A stretch of DNA of 64,000 nucleotides from UBA4207 sp964352405 (GCA_964352405.1 CAYGRY010000002.1:24970-88969); one strand, 5' to 3'; positions 51,655 to 61,375 are shown, counted from the first letter of the stretch. Notes: generated from the letters alone by a model not told the origin. Made by a program: numbers and translations.

Positions 51655-52631
51655 ACACTAGCTCCAACTGGATGAAAGCAACGAAGTGTTCTAGCCTGGT
51701 CGTTTTCAAGGCTTGGAAGCGTTGTCTTGCATTTATCATCGGCAAATTCACAGCGTGGATTAAACTGACAGCCATTTGGTCGTGCTCTAAGATCTGGAAC
51801 CATACCAGCGATACTTGGTAGGGGTGCTCTAAAAGCTGTTGCCTTTTTACCTGGCAGTGAACTTAATAGACCATCGGTGTAAGGGTGTTTTGGGTCTTGT
51901 AAAAGCACTTTCGATTTTGCGCTCTCAACAATCTCGCCTGCGTACATCACTTGAATGCGATCAGCATTTTGAGCTACAACACCAAGATCGTGCGTCACTA
52001 AAATCATCGCCATCTGATATTCTTTTTGAAGATCTTTTAAGAGCTTCATAATTTGCGCTTGAATAGTTACATCTAACGCTGTCGTTGGCTCGTCAGCAAT
52101 GAGAAGTTTAGGCTTACAGGCAATGGCCATAGCGATCATTACACGTTGGCTCATGCCACCTGAAAGTTCGTGAGCATAATTCTTTAATCGCTCGGCTGGA
52201 GCTGGAATACCAACTTGATTCATAAGCTCTAGCGCTCTCGCTGCACGAGCCGCTTTATCCATTTCGGGACAATGAATTTTTAATGTTTCATCTATCTGAA
52301 AGCCAACGGTAAAGCTTGGGTTTAGTGCTGACATAGGATCTTGGAAGATCATTCCAATTTTTGCACCACGAATTTTTCTAAAATCTTTTTCTTTGATTGT
52401 TTGAAGGTCCACTCCATCAAAAATCATTTTTTTAGCTTTAATTGTCGCCGTGTCTGGAAGTAGTCCCATGATGGCAAGATTGGTAATACTTTTCCCACAG
52501 CCTGACTCACCAACAATTCCTAAGGTTTCACCTTCTTCGAGGCTAAAACTAATTTGTCTGGTTGCAGAGAGAGGACCCTTTGCAGTGTCAAACGTGATCG
52601 ATAGATCTTCAATTTCTAAGAGCATAGTCAT
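51651..52631 (-). CDS. dppD: Dipeptide/oligopeptide ABC transporter ATP-binding protein DppD
   Basis: 326 residues. Walker A GESGCGKS, signature ELSGGMSQRV, Walker B LLIADEPTTALD, His in LVTHDLGVV and Cys-rich tail CQFNPRCEFADDKC. Energises peptide import with DppF. It starts 1 base after the dppC stop. Confidence 0.95.
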   Translation of the reverse strand: MTMLLEIEDLSITFDTAKGPLSATRQISFSLEEGETLGIVGESGCGKSITNLAIMGLLPDTATIKAKKMIFDGVDLQTIKEKDFRKIRGAKIGMIFQDPMSALNPSFTVGFQIDETLKIHCPEMDKAARAARALELMNQVGIPAPAERLKNYAHELSGGMSQRVMIAMAIACKPKLLIADEPTTALDVTIQAQIMKLLKDLQKEYQMAMILVTHDLGVVAQNADRIQVMYAGEIVESAKSKVLLQDPKHPYTDGLLSSLPGKKATAFRAPLPSIAGMVPDLRARPNGCQFNPRCEFADDKCKTTLPSLENDQARTLRCFHPVGASV

Positions 52632-52632
52632 C

Positions 52633-53535
52633 CTATTTCTTTAACCTTGGATCAAGCGCATCACGTAAGCCATCACCAAAAAGATTAAATCCTAAAACTG
52701 AAAATAAAATACATAAGCCTGGAAGAGTTACCATCCAAGGTGAGCTTTCGATAAAGGGGCGACTATCCGCTAGCATTGTTCCCCATTCTGGAGTTGGAGG
52801 TTGTGCTCCTAGTCCTAAGAAGCCAAGTGCAGCTGCGTTCAAGATACCATCTGAAAAACCAAGAGTTGCTTGTACGATGAGTGGAGCTAAACAGTTTGGA
52901 AGAATTTCATTAAACATAATTCTTAAGTCACTCGCGCCAAAAGTCTTTGAGGCCATGACATATTGTTTCTTTCTTTCGGCCATGACTGAAGCTCTAACAA
53001 TTCTTGTAAAGTTTGGAACCGCAACGATAGCAACCGCAATAATGGCGTTACTGATACCTGGTCCCATAACTGATACAACAGTAATAGCTAAAAGAATTGA
53101 AGGGAAGGCCATGACGATATCGATAAATCTCATTATGAGTCGATCGACTTTTCCGCCATAATAACCGGCAAAAATACCAAGAAATAATCCCATACTTAAA
53201 GATAGGATAACGACGGCAAAGCCGATTCCCATGGAGATACGAGCACCGTGAATAAGTCTTGATAAAATATCTCGACCAACATCATCGGTTCCAAGCGGGT
53301 AAGACCAAGTACCAGCTTCTGCCCAAATCGGCGGAAGTCTTAAGGCATTATCTTGTAAAAGAGTTGGATCATATGGGGCAAGCAGTGGTGCTAAAATAGC
53401 AATCACGACAAAGGCTATAATTAGAGCAAGTCCAACAACAGCACCTTTATTAGGCTTAAAGTGATTCCAGAATTCTCTAAGAAATGAATCTGGTGCATGC
53501 TCATCTTGAATTGGAGTAATAGCGACTTCAGACAT
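52633..53535 (-). CDS. dppC: Dipeptide ABC transporter permease DppC
   Basis: 300 residues with a cytoplasmic N-terminus (EFWNHFKPNKGAVVG) and about six spans. LGTDDVGRDILSRLIHGARIS is the DppC signature, and SKTFGASDLRIMFNEILPN is the EAA loop. It forms the membrane channel with DppB. One base separates it from dppB. Confidence 0.95.
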   Translation of the reverse strand: MSEVAITPIQDEHAPDSFLREFWNHFKPNKGAVVGLALIIAFVVIAILAPLLAPYDPTLLQDNALRLPPIWAEAGTWSYPLGTDDVGRDILSRLIHGARISMGIGFAVVILSLSMGLFLGIFAGYYGGKVDRLIMRFIDIVMAFPSILLAITVVSVMGPGISNAIIAVAIVAVPNFTRIVRASVMAERKKQYVMASKTFGASDLRIMFNEILPNCLAPLIVQATLGFSDGILNAAALGFLGLGAQPPTPEWGTMLADSRPFIESSPWMVTLPGLCILFSVLGFNLFGDGLRDALDPRLKK

Positions 53536-53536
53536 C

Positions 53537-54556
53537 TTAACCTCTCATCTTTGGGTTAACGACTGCATAAGCTAAATCGACTAGAACGTTAATAATCACA
53601 ATCATCGTTGCGATAAACAAAACTCCACCTTGAATAACGGGATAGTCACGAGCATTGATACTCGCAACAAGCCATCTTCCGATACCAGGCCAAGAAAAAA
53701 TTGTTTCTGTTAAAATGGCACCTGTAATAATGGAGCCAAACATAAGACCAACAATTGTGACGATTGGAATGAGAGCATTTCGAAGGGCGTGAACGGCAAC
53801 AGTACGATAACGAGATAAACCTTTCGCTTTAGCAGTACGAATATAATCTTCCCCCAAAACTTCTAGCATACTTGATCTTGTCATACGTGCGATTACGGCG
53901 AGGGGAATAGTTCCCATGGCTACAGCAGGTAAAATAAGATGTGATAGGGCCGACCAAAAAGGTGCTAAACCATCAAGCTCTCTCACTTCTGAAGTCAGTG
54001 TATCGATCAACATAAACCCAGTCCAAGGTTCAATATAAAACATCACCGACATTCTTCCCGACACTGGAGTCCAGCCAAGTTGAACTGAAAAAATTAAAAT
54101 GAGAACTAAGCCCCACCAAAAGATTGGCATGGAGTAACCTAATAGAGACCCACCCATTAAAAAGTAGTCATAAAAACTGTTTCTCTTAACGGCGGCTATG
54201 ATACCTAGGGGAATTCCAATAATAATGGCAAACAAAAGTGCTACCACTCCAAGTTCAAGTGTTGCAGGGAAGCGATCAAAGAATTCTTTAACAACAGGAC
54301 GTTTCGAAATAATTGAAGTGCCTAAATCACCTTGAACCGCATCGACGGCAAAGTTGATGTACTGACGCCAGACAGGCAGGTCAAGGCCCATATCCTTTTT
54401 CATCTCAGCGTAAACGGCAGGATCAGCCCCTCTTTCTCCAAGTAGTAACATGACCGGATCACCCGGAACAAAACGTACTAAGACAAAAGAGAGGATAGAA
54501 ATACCAATTAATGTAGGGATCAAATCCCCAAGTTTTCCTAGAATAAATCTAAGCAT
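53537..54556 (-). CDS. dppB: Dipeptide ABC transporter permease DppB
   Basis: 339 residues, about six spans. The start FVLVRFVPGDPVMLLLGE and the EAA loop RTAKAKGLSRYRTVAVHALR are typical of DppB/OppB. It starts 13 bases after the dppA stop. Confidence 0.95.
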   Translation of the reverse strand: MLRFILGKLGDLIPTLIGISILSFVLVRFVPGDPVMLLLGERGADPAVYAEMKKDMGLDLPVWRQYINFAVDAVQGDLGTSIISKRPVVKEFFDRFPATLELGVVALLFAIIIGIPLGIIAAVKRNSFYDYFLMGGSLLGYSMPIFWWGLVLILIFSVQLGWTPVSGRMSVMFYIEPWTGFMLIDTLTSEVRELDGLAPFWSALSHLILPAVAMGTIPLAVIARMTRSSMLEVLGEDYIRTAKAKGLSRYRTVAVHALRNALIPIVTIVGLMFGSIITGAILTETIFSWPGIGRWLVASINARDYPVIQGGVLFIATMIVIINVLVDLAYAVVNPKMRG

Positions 54557-54569
54557 TAATCTTCCTTAA

Positions 54570-56153
54570 TTATTTTAATGAAACTTGCTTAAAGATATCT
54601 CCACCTAATGGATCAATCATGTAACCTTGAACATTATTTCTCATCCCTCTAAAAATTGTAGAGTGAGCAATTGGAGCCCAAGGAGCTTGTTCTTTAAAGA
54701 TAACTTGAGCTTTGGCATAAAGCGCAGATCTTTGTTTTTCAGAAGTTAGAAGTTTAGCTTTGTTGATTAAATCATCAAATGGCTTATGACACCAACGAGC
54801 AACGTTTGATCCTGCATCAACACTCGTGCAGCTTAGTAAGACTGCAAGGAAATTATCAGGATCACCATTATCTCCACTCCAACCAAGTTGGATCATCGAA
54901 TGTGATCCTTCACGAGATTTCTTAAGATAAGTAGGCCAGTCATAAGAGACAAGTTTTGCTTTAATGCCAACTTTGGCCAAATCAGCTTGCATCATCTCAC
55001 CCATTTTTTTGCCATTTGGGTTATACGGACGAGTCACAGGAAGTGTCCAAAGTTCAGTCTCAAAGCCATCTGCAAAACCAGCTTTTTTCAAAAGAGCTTT
55101 CGCCTTTTCTGGTGAGTAATCATAGTCTTTAATTTTTTTGTTATAGCTCCAAAGAGTTGGAGGAAGTGGGTTGATAGCTGGAACAGCATTGCCCATATAA
55201 ATAGCTTCGATATATGCCGCTTTATTAAGAGCGTGGTTAATCGCTTTTCTAACAAGTAAATTATCAAAAGGTTTCTTTTGTGTATTGATGGCAAGGTAGC
55301 CGACATTCAGACTTGCGCCAGAAACAACTTTTAAATCTTTATTCGACTTCATCGCAGGAATGTCTGCAGGTGAAGGCTCAATGATCAAGTGACATTCACC
55401 CGTCTTAAGTTTTTGAAAACGAACTGAAGCATCTGGTGTGATAGAAAAAACGAGTTGTTTAACTTTTGGACCGCCACCCCAATGCTTATCGAAAGCTTTG
55501 TAGCGAATTTGTGTGTCTTTGATATAACGAAGAAAGACAAATGGACCAGTTCCGATAGGGAAGTTGTCAAAACTTTCTTTTTTGTCTTCCTTAGCAAGTT
55601 TATCAGCGTATTCCTTAGAGAGAACACTCATAAAGCTCATCGCAAGGTTTGCAAGAAAGGGTGCTTCTGGGCGAGAGAGTTTAAACTCTACAGTGTAGTC
55701 ATCAAGTTTTTTGACATCTTTGATAATGTCTCCCATTTCCATGCCAGTGAAGTACTCATAGTGGCCACCAGAAACGTTGTGGTAGTAATGATCTTTTAGG
55801 CGTTGACGATTAACGGAGAATAAAACGTCATCAGCATTAAGATCACGAGTTGGAGTGAAGAATTCAGTTGTATGAAACTTAACACCTTTTCTTAATTTGA
55901 AAGTGTAGGTCATGCGATCTTTAGAAATTTTCCAAGATTCCGCAAGTTCAGGAACAATAGTTGTTTCACCGTATTTGAAGTTTACAAGTCTTTCATACAC
56001 TGTATGAGATGAAGCGTTGTTAGATGTTCCATCTGTAAAGATTTGTGGATTAAATGCACTTGGGCTACCTTCAGAGCAGTAAACAAAAGTTTGCGCACTT
56101 GCTGGCTGTTGAAACAACGCTAGCGTTAAAAGTAAGGCGAATAAAATCCTCAT
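54570..56153 (-). CDS. dppA: Periplasmic dipeptide-binding protein DppA
   Basis: 527 residues with a signal peptide (MRILFALLLTLALFQQPASA). Family 5 solute-binding protein: FVYCSEGSPSAFNPQIFTDG, WKISKDRMTYTFKLRKGVKF and QLGWSGDNGDPDNFLAVL, the last typical of DppA rather than OppA. It captures di- or short peptides for DppBCDF. First gene of the dppABCDF operon, with GGAGAT before its ATG. Peptide uptake fits an organism living on protein (inference). Confidence 0.95.
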   Translation of the reverse strand: MRILFALLLTLALFQQPASAQTFVYCSEGSPSAFNPQIFTDGTSNNASSHTVYERLVNFKYGETTIVPELAESWKISKDRMTYTFKLRKGVKFHTTEFFTPTRDLNADDVLFSVNRQRLKDHYYHNVSGGHYEYFTGMEMGDIIKDVKKLDDYTVEFKLSRPEAPFLANLAMSFMSVLSKEYADKLAKEDKKESFDNFPIGTGPFVFLRYIKDTQIRYKAFDKHWGGGPKVKQLVFSITPDASVRFQKLKTGECHLIIEPSPADIPAMKSNKDLKVVSGASLNVGYLAINTQKKPFDNLLVRKAINHALNKAAYIEAIYMGNAVPAINPLPPTLWSYNKKIKDYDYSPEKAKALLKKAGFADGFETELWTLPVTRPYNPNGKKMGEMMQADLAKVGIKAKLVSYDWPTYLKKSREGSHSMIQLGWSGDNGDPDNFLAVLLSCTSVDAGSNVARWCHKPFDDLINKAKLLTSEKQRSALYAKAQVIFKEQAPWAPIAHSTIFRGMRNNVQGYMIDPLGGDIFKQVSLK

Positions 56154-56252
56154 GTTATCTCCGTATGGTGATTGCTTGTCGAAGTCATTTTAGACGGTTT
56201 ATCTTGCCCTTAGCCTAGCTATTTGTCCATAAAACTCGGGAAACAAAGCGTT

Positions 56253-57035
56253 ATGAGTAAATCATCAGATATCCTTACTAAAATACCTAAAATTAGGCAT
56301 CGTGAAGAGACATTAGTGCAAAGCGGCGATGCGATAAGTTTTGATCGCGTTATTCGTTCTCGTCGAAGTGTTAGATCATATAAAGATGAAGCTATGCCTC
56401 AAGATATTATGGATAAGGCTCTCGATTGGGCGCTCCTTGCTCCAACTTCTTCGAATCTACAATGTTGGGAATTTCACCAGGTAAAGTCACAAGATAAAAA
56501 AGCACTTTTAGTTAAAGCATGCCTTGGTCAATCGGCCGCAAGAACAGCCAGCGCGTTGGTTGTCGCGGTTGCTCGCACTAAAACATGGCCAAAGATTAAT
56601 AAGTTGATGCTTGAAGAATTTGAAAAGCAAGGTGATAAAGTTCCAGCCATCGCTAAAACATATTACGAAAAAATTGTTCCTTTTTTTTATGGTCAAGGCT
56701 TCTTAGGGATTAAGGGATTCTTTAAACGTATCATGTTTTTTATTAGAGGAATTTTTTCTCCAACTCCAAGAGGTCCAAAATCTAAAGCTGATATGCGTGT
56801 GTGGTCTGTTAAGACCACTGCGCTGGCTTGTGAGAACTTTATGCTGGGAATGACAGCTCAAGGCTATGATACTTGCCCAATGGAAGGATTTGATGAAGTT
56901 CGTGTTAAAAAGCTTTTAAATCTATCAAGGGACGCAGAAGTCGTGATGGTAATTGGGTGTGGTAAGCGCGCAGAAAATGGGGTGTATGCGGCTCAGTTAC
57001 GTTTTGATAAAAAACTGTTTCTTTTTAGTCATTAA
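56253..57035 (+). CDS. Nitroreductase-family flavoprotein
   Basis: 260 residues from ATG 56253; a TTG at 56223 is the longest possible start but has no clear ribosome site. FMN-binding nitroreductase fold: RSRRSVRSYKDEAM, ALLAPTSSNLQCWEF, then MTAQGYDTCPMEGFD and VIGCGKRAENGVY. A hydrophobic and basic insert (about 140-180, FFYGQGFLGIKGFFKRIMFFIRG) is not usual and might lie at the membrane. The substrate (nitro compounds, quinones) is not known. Divergent from dppA. Confidence 0.85.
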   Translation: MSKSSDILTKIPKIRHREETLVQSGDAISFDRVIRSRRSVRSYKDEAMPQDIMDKALDWALLAPTSSNLQCWEFHQVKSQDKKALLVKACLGQSAARTASALVVAVARTKTWPKINKLMLEEFEKQGDKVPAIAKTYYEKIVPFFYGQGFLGIKGFFKRIMFFIRGIFSPTPRGPKSKADMRVWSVKTTALACENFMLGMTAQGYDTCPMEGFDEVRVKKLLNLSRDAEVVMVIGCGKRAENGVYAAQLRFDKKLFLFSH

Positions 57036-57038
57036 TCT

Positions 57039-58661
57039 CTATCGTCCTAAAAAAACAACGACTCTAAAATTTGTGTTTTGTTGAAAATCAGTAGAAATAC
57101 TGACTCCACCACTATTGTTTCTGAATTGACGACCAACAGTAACATTTAGATTTTCTTGGTTTGCTGAAACATTGGCATAATTTTGGTTAACAACCAGACC
57201 AATATGGTACTCATATTCATTGCTTAAATTAGTGCTGACTCCACCAATAACATTATAAACACGTGCATCAGCTCCAGCATGCCATTGATCATCAAAGGTA
57301 TTATAGTAAGTCGTTCCACTTAAGTTCCAGTTATTATTATTTGCTAATAAAGTAGATCGAAGCTGAATTCGTTCAACTTCTACATCAAGTCTTGTTTCGC
57401 TATTAACTCTTTGATTAAGAGTTCTCATGCTTGCTGAAGCTATAGAAATTTGACCATTTGGTAATTGGACGTTTCCTATTGTTGGTACATTATTTGAACT
57501 TGTATTTAGCCTTAAGCCAACCTCAGTTTCTAAGATAACTTGTGAGTTTGAGTTAAAATTTGTATCACCAACTCTTAATTGAGGTAGAAGAGATATATCT
57601 CGAGCGTCTCTCAAATTCTCCTGTCTTCCTTTTTTTATATTGAAATGAGTATACTGAATGGTATTTGTTTCGTTATCAAGTTCTGCTTGAACCCATATAT
57701 CTTCTAATCCATTAATGCTATGACGAAAAAGCCAGATTTGTTTTCCATTTTGAATGATTCTGTAAGCCTTAATTTTATTAAGTTTTTCCTCAGTGAGATT
57801 AAAAAAGGCTTTTAACGGAACTTCAATCTCCTGTTCATTGACAATATGGCTATTAAGCAGAATTGACCTTGCGGTGATGATATTTTGATTTACACCATCA
57901 TCATCAACACTACTCAAATCATATTCACAAATAGTTTCATCGAAAGAAAGTTGAGTAATCATATGACCAAGCTCAACAACTTTTAATAAAGCATCATTTT
58001 CTTCACCAAGAGAGGATTCAATTTCACTTACTTCGTTATGCTGATACAAATTAACTAGAATTGAAGTGACTTGTGTCGCTAAAAGCCTAGCAGAGTCATC
58101 GATCAAATTTTGTTGAGGATCAACGCGGTAGATTGATTGTTCTAAAGTTAAAAAGTTTTCAACCTTAATGACTTCATCTGGTCTGTTGGAACTTTCTAAA
58201 TTGGCTTCAGCTCTTCTTTTTTCTTCAACAATTCTTTTGGCCAGTTTTTCAGGCGTATCGAGACCTTCTCTAGCAAGTCTCTCCTGATATTTTCTCGAAA
58301 ATTGTTTAAAAAATGAATCACATTTTGAGACAATATTTGTCATCGTATTTAAAAAATTTTGACTACTTTGTTCCTGCATCGTTGTCAGACAATTATTATA
58401 TTCTGTGAACGTGTTTGAGGTATCAACGTTTGGTAAACTTCTATTTGTTCTTTGTAAGCTGTACTCATTTCTAATAGATTCCATATAATTGTTAAATGAT
58501 TGACGCCAAGGCTCTTCGACTATTTCTTGTTCTATCGGTAATTCAATATTCAATACTATTTGTCTAAAGTCAGCTTCATGACTTGGAAGCTCTAAATCTT
58601 GGGCATAATTTCGTGTTGAAAATAAAAAGAGAATAATGAAGATATAGTGCTTATATAACAT
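57039..58661 (-). CDS. Secreted protein with C-terminal beta-strand repeats, probable outer-membrane protein
   Basis: 540 residues with a signal peptide (residues 1-20, ending RNYA). Residues 20-240 are helical and rich in Glu/Gln with four or five cysteines. From about residue 360 the sequence alternates short polar and hydrophobic strands (LRLNTSSNN, WNLSGTTYYNTF, YEYHIGLVVNQNYANV, SGGVSISTDFQQN) and ends FRVVVFLGR, with an aromatic or hydrophobic residue near the C-terminus as in outer-membrane barrels. The helical N-terminal part would sit in the periplasm. No family recognised. Ends 3 bases from the convergent nitroreductase gene. Confidence 0.6.
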   Translation of the reverse strand: MLYKHYIFIILFLFSTRNYAQDLELPSHEADFRQIVLNIELPIEQEIVEEPWRQSFNNYMESIRNEYSLQRTNRSLPNVDTSNTFTEYNNCLTTMQEQSSQNFLNTMTNIVSKCDSFFKQFSRKYQERLAREGLDTPEKLAKRIVEEKRRAEANLESSNRPDEVIKVENFLTLEQSIYRVDPQQNLIDDSARLLATQVTSILVNLYQHNEVSEIESSLGEENDALLKVVELGHMITQLSFDETICEYDLSSVDDDGVNQNIITARSILLNSHIVNEQEIEVPLKAFFNLTEEKLNKIKAYRIIQNGKQIWLFRHSINGLEDIWVQAELDNETNTIQYTHFNIKKGRQENLRDARDISLLPQLRVGDTNFNSNSQVILETEVGLRLNTSSNNVPTIGNVQLPNGQISIASASMRTLNQRVNSETRLDVEVERIQLRSTLLANNNNWNLSGTTYYNTFDDQWHAGADARVYNVIGGVSTNLSNEYEYHIGLVVNQNYANVSANQENLNVTVGRQFRNNSGGVSISTDFQQNTNFRVVVFLGR

Positions 58662-58732
58662 TACTATTTTTCGGTATTTTAAGCATTTATGTTTAGTTCA
58701 AGAAGATAAAAGATTGGACAAGGTAGATCTTT

Positions 58733-60517
58733 TTACTCGGAGACTTTTTCCATAAGATAATTCACGATTTTTGGATCATGATTAGGGAGAACATCTTCAA
58801 CGAATTCAAGTTCTTCCGGTGTCCAAGGTGTCGGCATAGGGTAGCGAAGTCTAAAGCCCACGAGTTCTGGAAGATGAAGAGTGATACCTCGAAGACCATA
58901 GACTAAGTTATGGCCACCAGTCGCTTTTTCAAGCCATCTAAAGCCAGGAACTTTTGATAAAAGTTTTAAAGGTAACTGCAAGATGCCAACCGCCACTTGA
59001 ACAACTGATGCTGCAATATTAACTGCACCCATGGCTGGTTTTAAGATCAAACTTTTAAGCGTTCCATGAACTTCAGGATAAAAAACCATATACCCAGGCC
59101 CTAAGCCTTCTCGACCATTCGAAGCTTTTGACCAAAAAGTTGTATTCTCCCAAAACATTGATTTGCCAGTTTCTAGCATTTCCATTTTTCTCATAAGACG
59201 CTGAGAAGGGTAGATAATCATTTTATCAGCAGTTTTCTTTTTAAGAAAATTAAAGATCCAAATAGGGTTAAAGCCAGTCACATTATCAATTTCATAGTCG
59301 CCACCAAGACGATTCAGTCTTTCGCGAATGGGATGAGTACAGTTATTTTCAAGAAGTGAATAAGGTTCAAAACGAATTTGGTTTTTAAAGTTTTGGCCTT
59401 GCTCAATATAGTTTTTGAGTGAAACTTGTAGACCTTCGTAAATTTCAGTTTCACTAACTTTAGGCCACACCTCCGCCACATCTCTATTGAGATAAAGTTG
59501 GTGAAAACCATAGCCTTCCATACGTGAGCTACCTGGATGACTTCTGACTTTGATATAGATTGTTTCATTAAGGCTACTAATGAACTCATCACTAACATAA
59601 GGTAGATGTTTTTGATAAACAGATCTAGCATTAACAAGCTCTTCTTCAGTCATTTGAGTATATTCAAATAACATATCGACTAGTTCGTCGTTTTTACAAT
59701 AGATATAGCGTTCGGCCACATGTCCAGCTTGTGATGTTTGAAAACCTGGCGACATATAAACAATCGCCATACCAAGCATTTTCATGCGAGTACCATTTTC
59801 TAAAACTTTAGTTGGCTTATAGTCACGCTCACAAATCTTATAACGACGTAGATCTGTTTCGGAAAAAGAGCTGGGATCAAACTCGAGCTTACCTGAATTA
59901 TAAAGAAGATTTTTAGTCTTTCTTTTATGGCGTTTCATATCCTGGCGGCGATCTTGAATCTTAAACAAGATATCGCACATACCTCTATATTGTGGATTTT
60001 CACTAAACCACTGTCGACCGTACTCACGGCGCTCATCCCAGCAGATATTTAAAGAACGTCTTTCAACTTTACTCCAATCTTGATCAAGATCACGGACGTA
60101 CTGAATTTTTAGAAGTTGTGTTTCAAGCGCATTTAGAAGATTTTTTTGAAGGCTACAGCCTTCGATGTCTTGTTTAAAAGTTGCGAAATCTAAAATTGAA
60201 TTTCGTATTGATGAGTTGATCTCAACAGTTGAATCTCCAACAACTCTTAAAATATCTTCATTATTACTACCATCACATTTTGGTGTTGGATCAATGCCAA
60301 AGTCGACAAACTGAATATCGATAATGCGATCGACTCCAAAGGTAACTCCATCACGCATCTCACTTTCGAGACTTTGAAAGAACCCTTTAAGGCGATTGTA
60401 TTCAATTTTAGATGTACCTGAGGCTTCATCAGCTCCAGAAATCACAAAACCAAAATCGCTGGAAGCGAAGGCGCTAGTACTTAAAAGACAGAATAGGGCT
60501 AAAATTAACTTTGACAT
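58733..60517 (-). CDS. Secreted protein with Lnb/DUF4105-like cysteine-hydrolase features
   Basis: 594 residues from ATG 60517; the frame continues to 60544. Signal peptide MSKLILALFCLLSTSAFA. The segment SQAGHVAERYIYC (His266), and about 125 residues later SLLENNCTHPIRERL (Cys393), match the order of the Lnb N-terminal/DUF4105 domain (xxxGHxxxR ... NNCTxxxxxxL), a papain-like fold that acts on lipoprotein acyl chains or cell-wall parts. The N-terminal 230 residues and the hydrophobic stretch near 500-530 are unrecognised. The gene is single on its strand between hairpins. The function is inferred from motif order only. Confidence 0.6.
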   Translation of the reverse strand: MSKLILALFCLLSTSAFASSDFGFVISGADEASGTSKIEYNRLKGFFQSLESEMRDGVTFGVDRIIDIQFVDFGIDPTPKCDGSNNEDILRVVGDSTVEINSSIRNSILDFATFKQDIEGCSLQKNLLNALETQLLKIQYVRDLDQDWSKVERRSLNICWDERREYGRQWFSENPQYRGMCDILFKIQDRRQDMKRHKRKTKNLLYNSGKLEFDPSSFSETDLRRYKICERDYKPTKVLENGTRMKMLGMAIVYMSPGFQTSQAGHVAERYIYCKNDELVDMLFEYTQMTEEELVNARSVYQKHLPYVSDEFISSLNETIYIKVRSHPGSSRMEGYGFHQLYLNRDVAEVWPKVSETEIYEGLQVSLKNYIEQGQNFKNQIRFEPYSLLENNCTHPIRERLNRLGGDYEIDNVTGFNPIWIFNFLKKKTADKMIIYPSQRLMRKMEMLETGKSMFWENTTFWSKASNGREGLGPGYMVFYPEVHGTLKSLILKPAMGAVNIAASVVQVAVGILQLPLKLLSKVPGFRWLEKATGGHNLVYGLRGITLHLPELVGFRLRYPMPTPWTPEELEFVEDVLPNHDPKIVNYLMEKVSE

Positions 60518-60560
60518 GGTGCATAATTTAGCACGAATAAACAAGAAAAAGGGGGAGTGT

Positions 60561-60590
60561 GAAAAAAAGAAGGCCCTCTATTCAGAGGGC
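60561..60590 (-). terminator. Terminator of the Tyr-rich secreted protein gene
   Basis: On the minus strand GGCCCTCT-GAAT-AGAGGGCC is followed by TTCTTTTTTT. It begins 28 bases after the stop of the gene at 60619-61329 and ahead of the start of the Lnb-like gene. Confidence 0.85.
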
Positions 60591-60618
60591 CAAGTCCTTT
60601 AATTTACAAAAATCGAGC

Positions 60619-61329
60619 CTAGAAATTAGGGTCGAAACTGTCTTCGATATTAAGCTCGTCACGGTTTCTTTCAGCCGATTCAAGTTGGCGTTGAAGCTCA
60701 GTTCTTTCAGCTTCTCTTTCAGAAGCAGAGATTGAGATCAAAGAGCCAGATACTGATGAAGCAAGGGCAAGCGCCATACATGCATCATAAGAATCAGAAC
60801 GTGGGTCACAAGCAGAAGCAACTGTTGCGCCTAAACGTACAAACTCAGTACCAAGGATAATACCAGCAGTAAACTCATCTAGTACAATATAATTTACAGA
60901 AACATACTCACGACGAACGTAGGTACGGTTACTAACATAACGGTGGTTACGGTGATAATCACGACGAACAACACGGCCATTGTGCGTGTAATAAGTCACA
61001 TAGCGTCCAGAGTTATCGTAGCGTGAAGAATTATAAACAGTTACGCGAGTGTATCCGGCCCATTGACCATTTCTGATTACTGTTTCTTCAACATAAACGC
61101 GAGTTGAAGGGCGATAGTCTTCATAACATGTGTAATATCCACATGTTGTGTACACATTTTCTTGATATCCATAATAAGTATGGAATGTGTAATCCCATGA
61201 AGAGTAAGTTGTCGTGTATCGAGTCGCATAACCATCACGGCTTGCACCTCTTCTTTGAGCTTGGGCATCATTGGTCGTAGCTGTAAATAAGCCAAGAGCA
61301 ATTGTAGCCGCTAGGATTAAGGCCTTCAT
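60619..61329 (-). CDS. Tyr/Arg-rich secreted protein of unknown function
   Basis: 236 residues with a signal peptide (MKALILAATIALGLFTATTN, cleavage after AQA at 24). Residues 34-147 carry more than 25 Tyr with many Arg, Ser, Thr, and three Cys: TRYTTTYSSWDYTFHTYYGY and RYVTYYTHNGRVVRRDYHRN are examples. Residues about 152-200 are hydrophobic and Gly/Ala-rich with a Cys pair (SACDPRSDSYDAC), possibly membrane-inserted, and the end is a charged helix. AGGAG precedes the ATG. A good terminator follows. It resembles no family I know; a surface or extracellular structural role is a guess. Confidence 0.65.
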   Translation of the reverse strand: MKALILAATIALGLFTATTNDAQAQRRGASRDGYATRYTTTYSSWDYTFHTYYGYQENVYTTCGYYTCYEDYRPSTRVYVEETVIRNGQWAGYTRVTVYNSSRYDNSGRYVTYYTHNGRVVRRDYHRNHRYVSNRTYVRREYVSVNYIVLDEFTAGIILGTEFVRLGATVASACDPRSDSYDACMALALASSVSGSLISISASEREAERTELQRQLESAERNRDELNIEDSFDPNF

Positions 61330-61375
61330 ATATTCTCCTATTCGAGACAGTTGATTTTGGGGCGGTTAAACCATG

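Noticed and set aside
55455..55799. 114-residue plus-strand frame
   Set aside because: Antisense to dppA, whose protein is fully conserved; a chance frame.
58680..58735. AAAAGAT/ATCTTTT hairpin between the Lnb-like and barrel-like genes
   Set aside because: Only A-T rich 7-base arms with a 12-base loop and no strong T run; terminator not convincing.
59314..59637. 107-residue minus-strand frame
   Set aside because: Alternative frame inside the Lnb-like gene, which has signal peptide and motifs.
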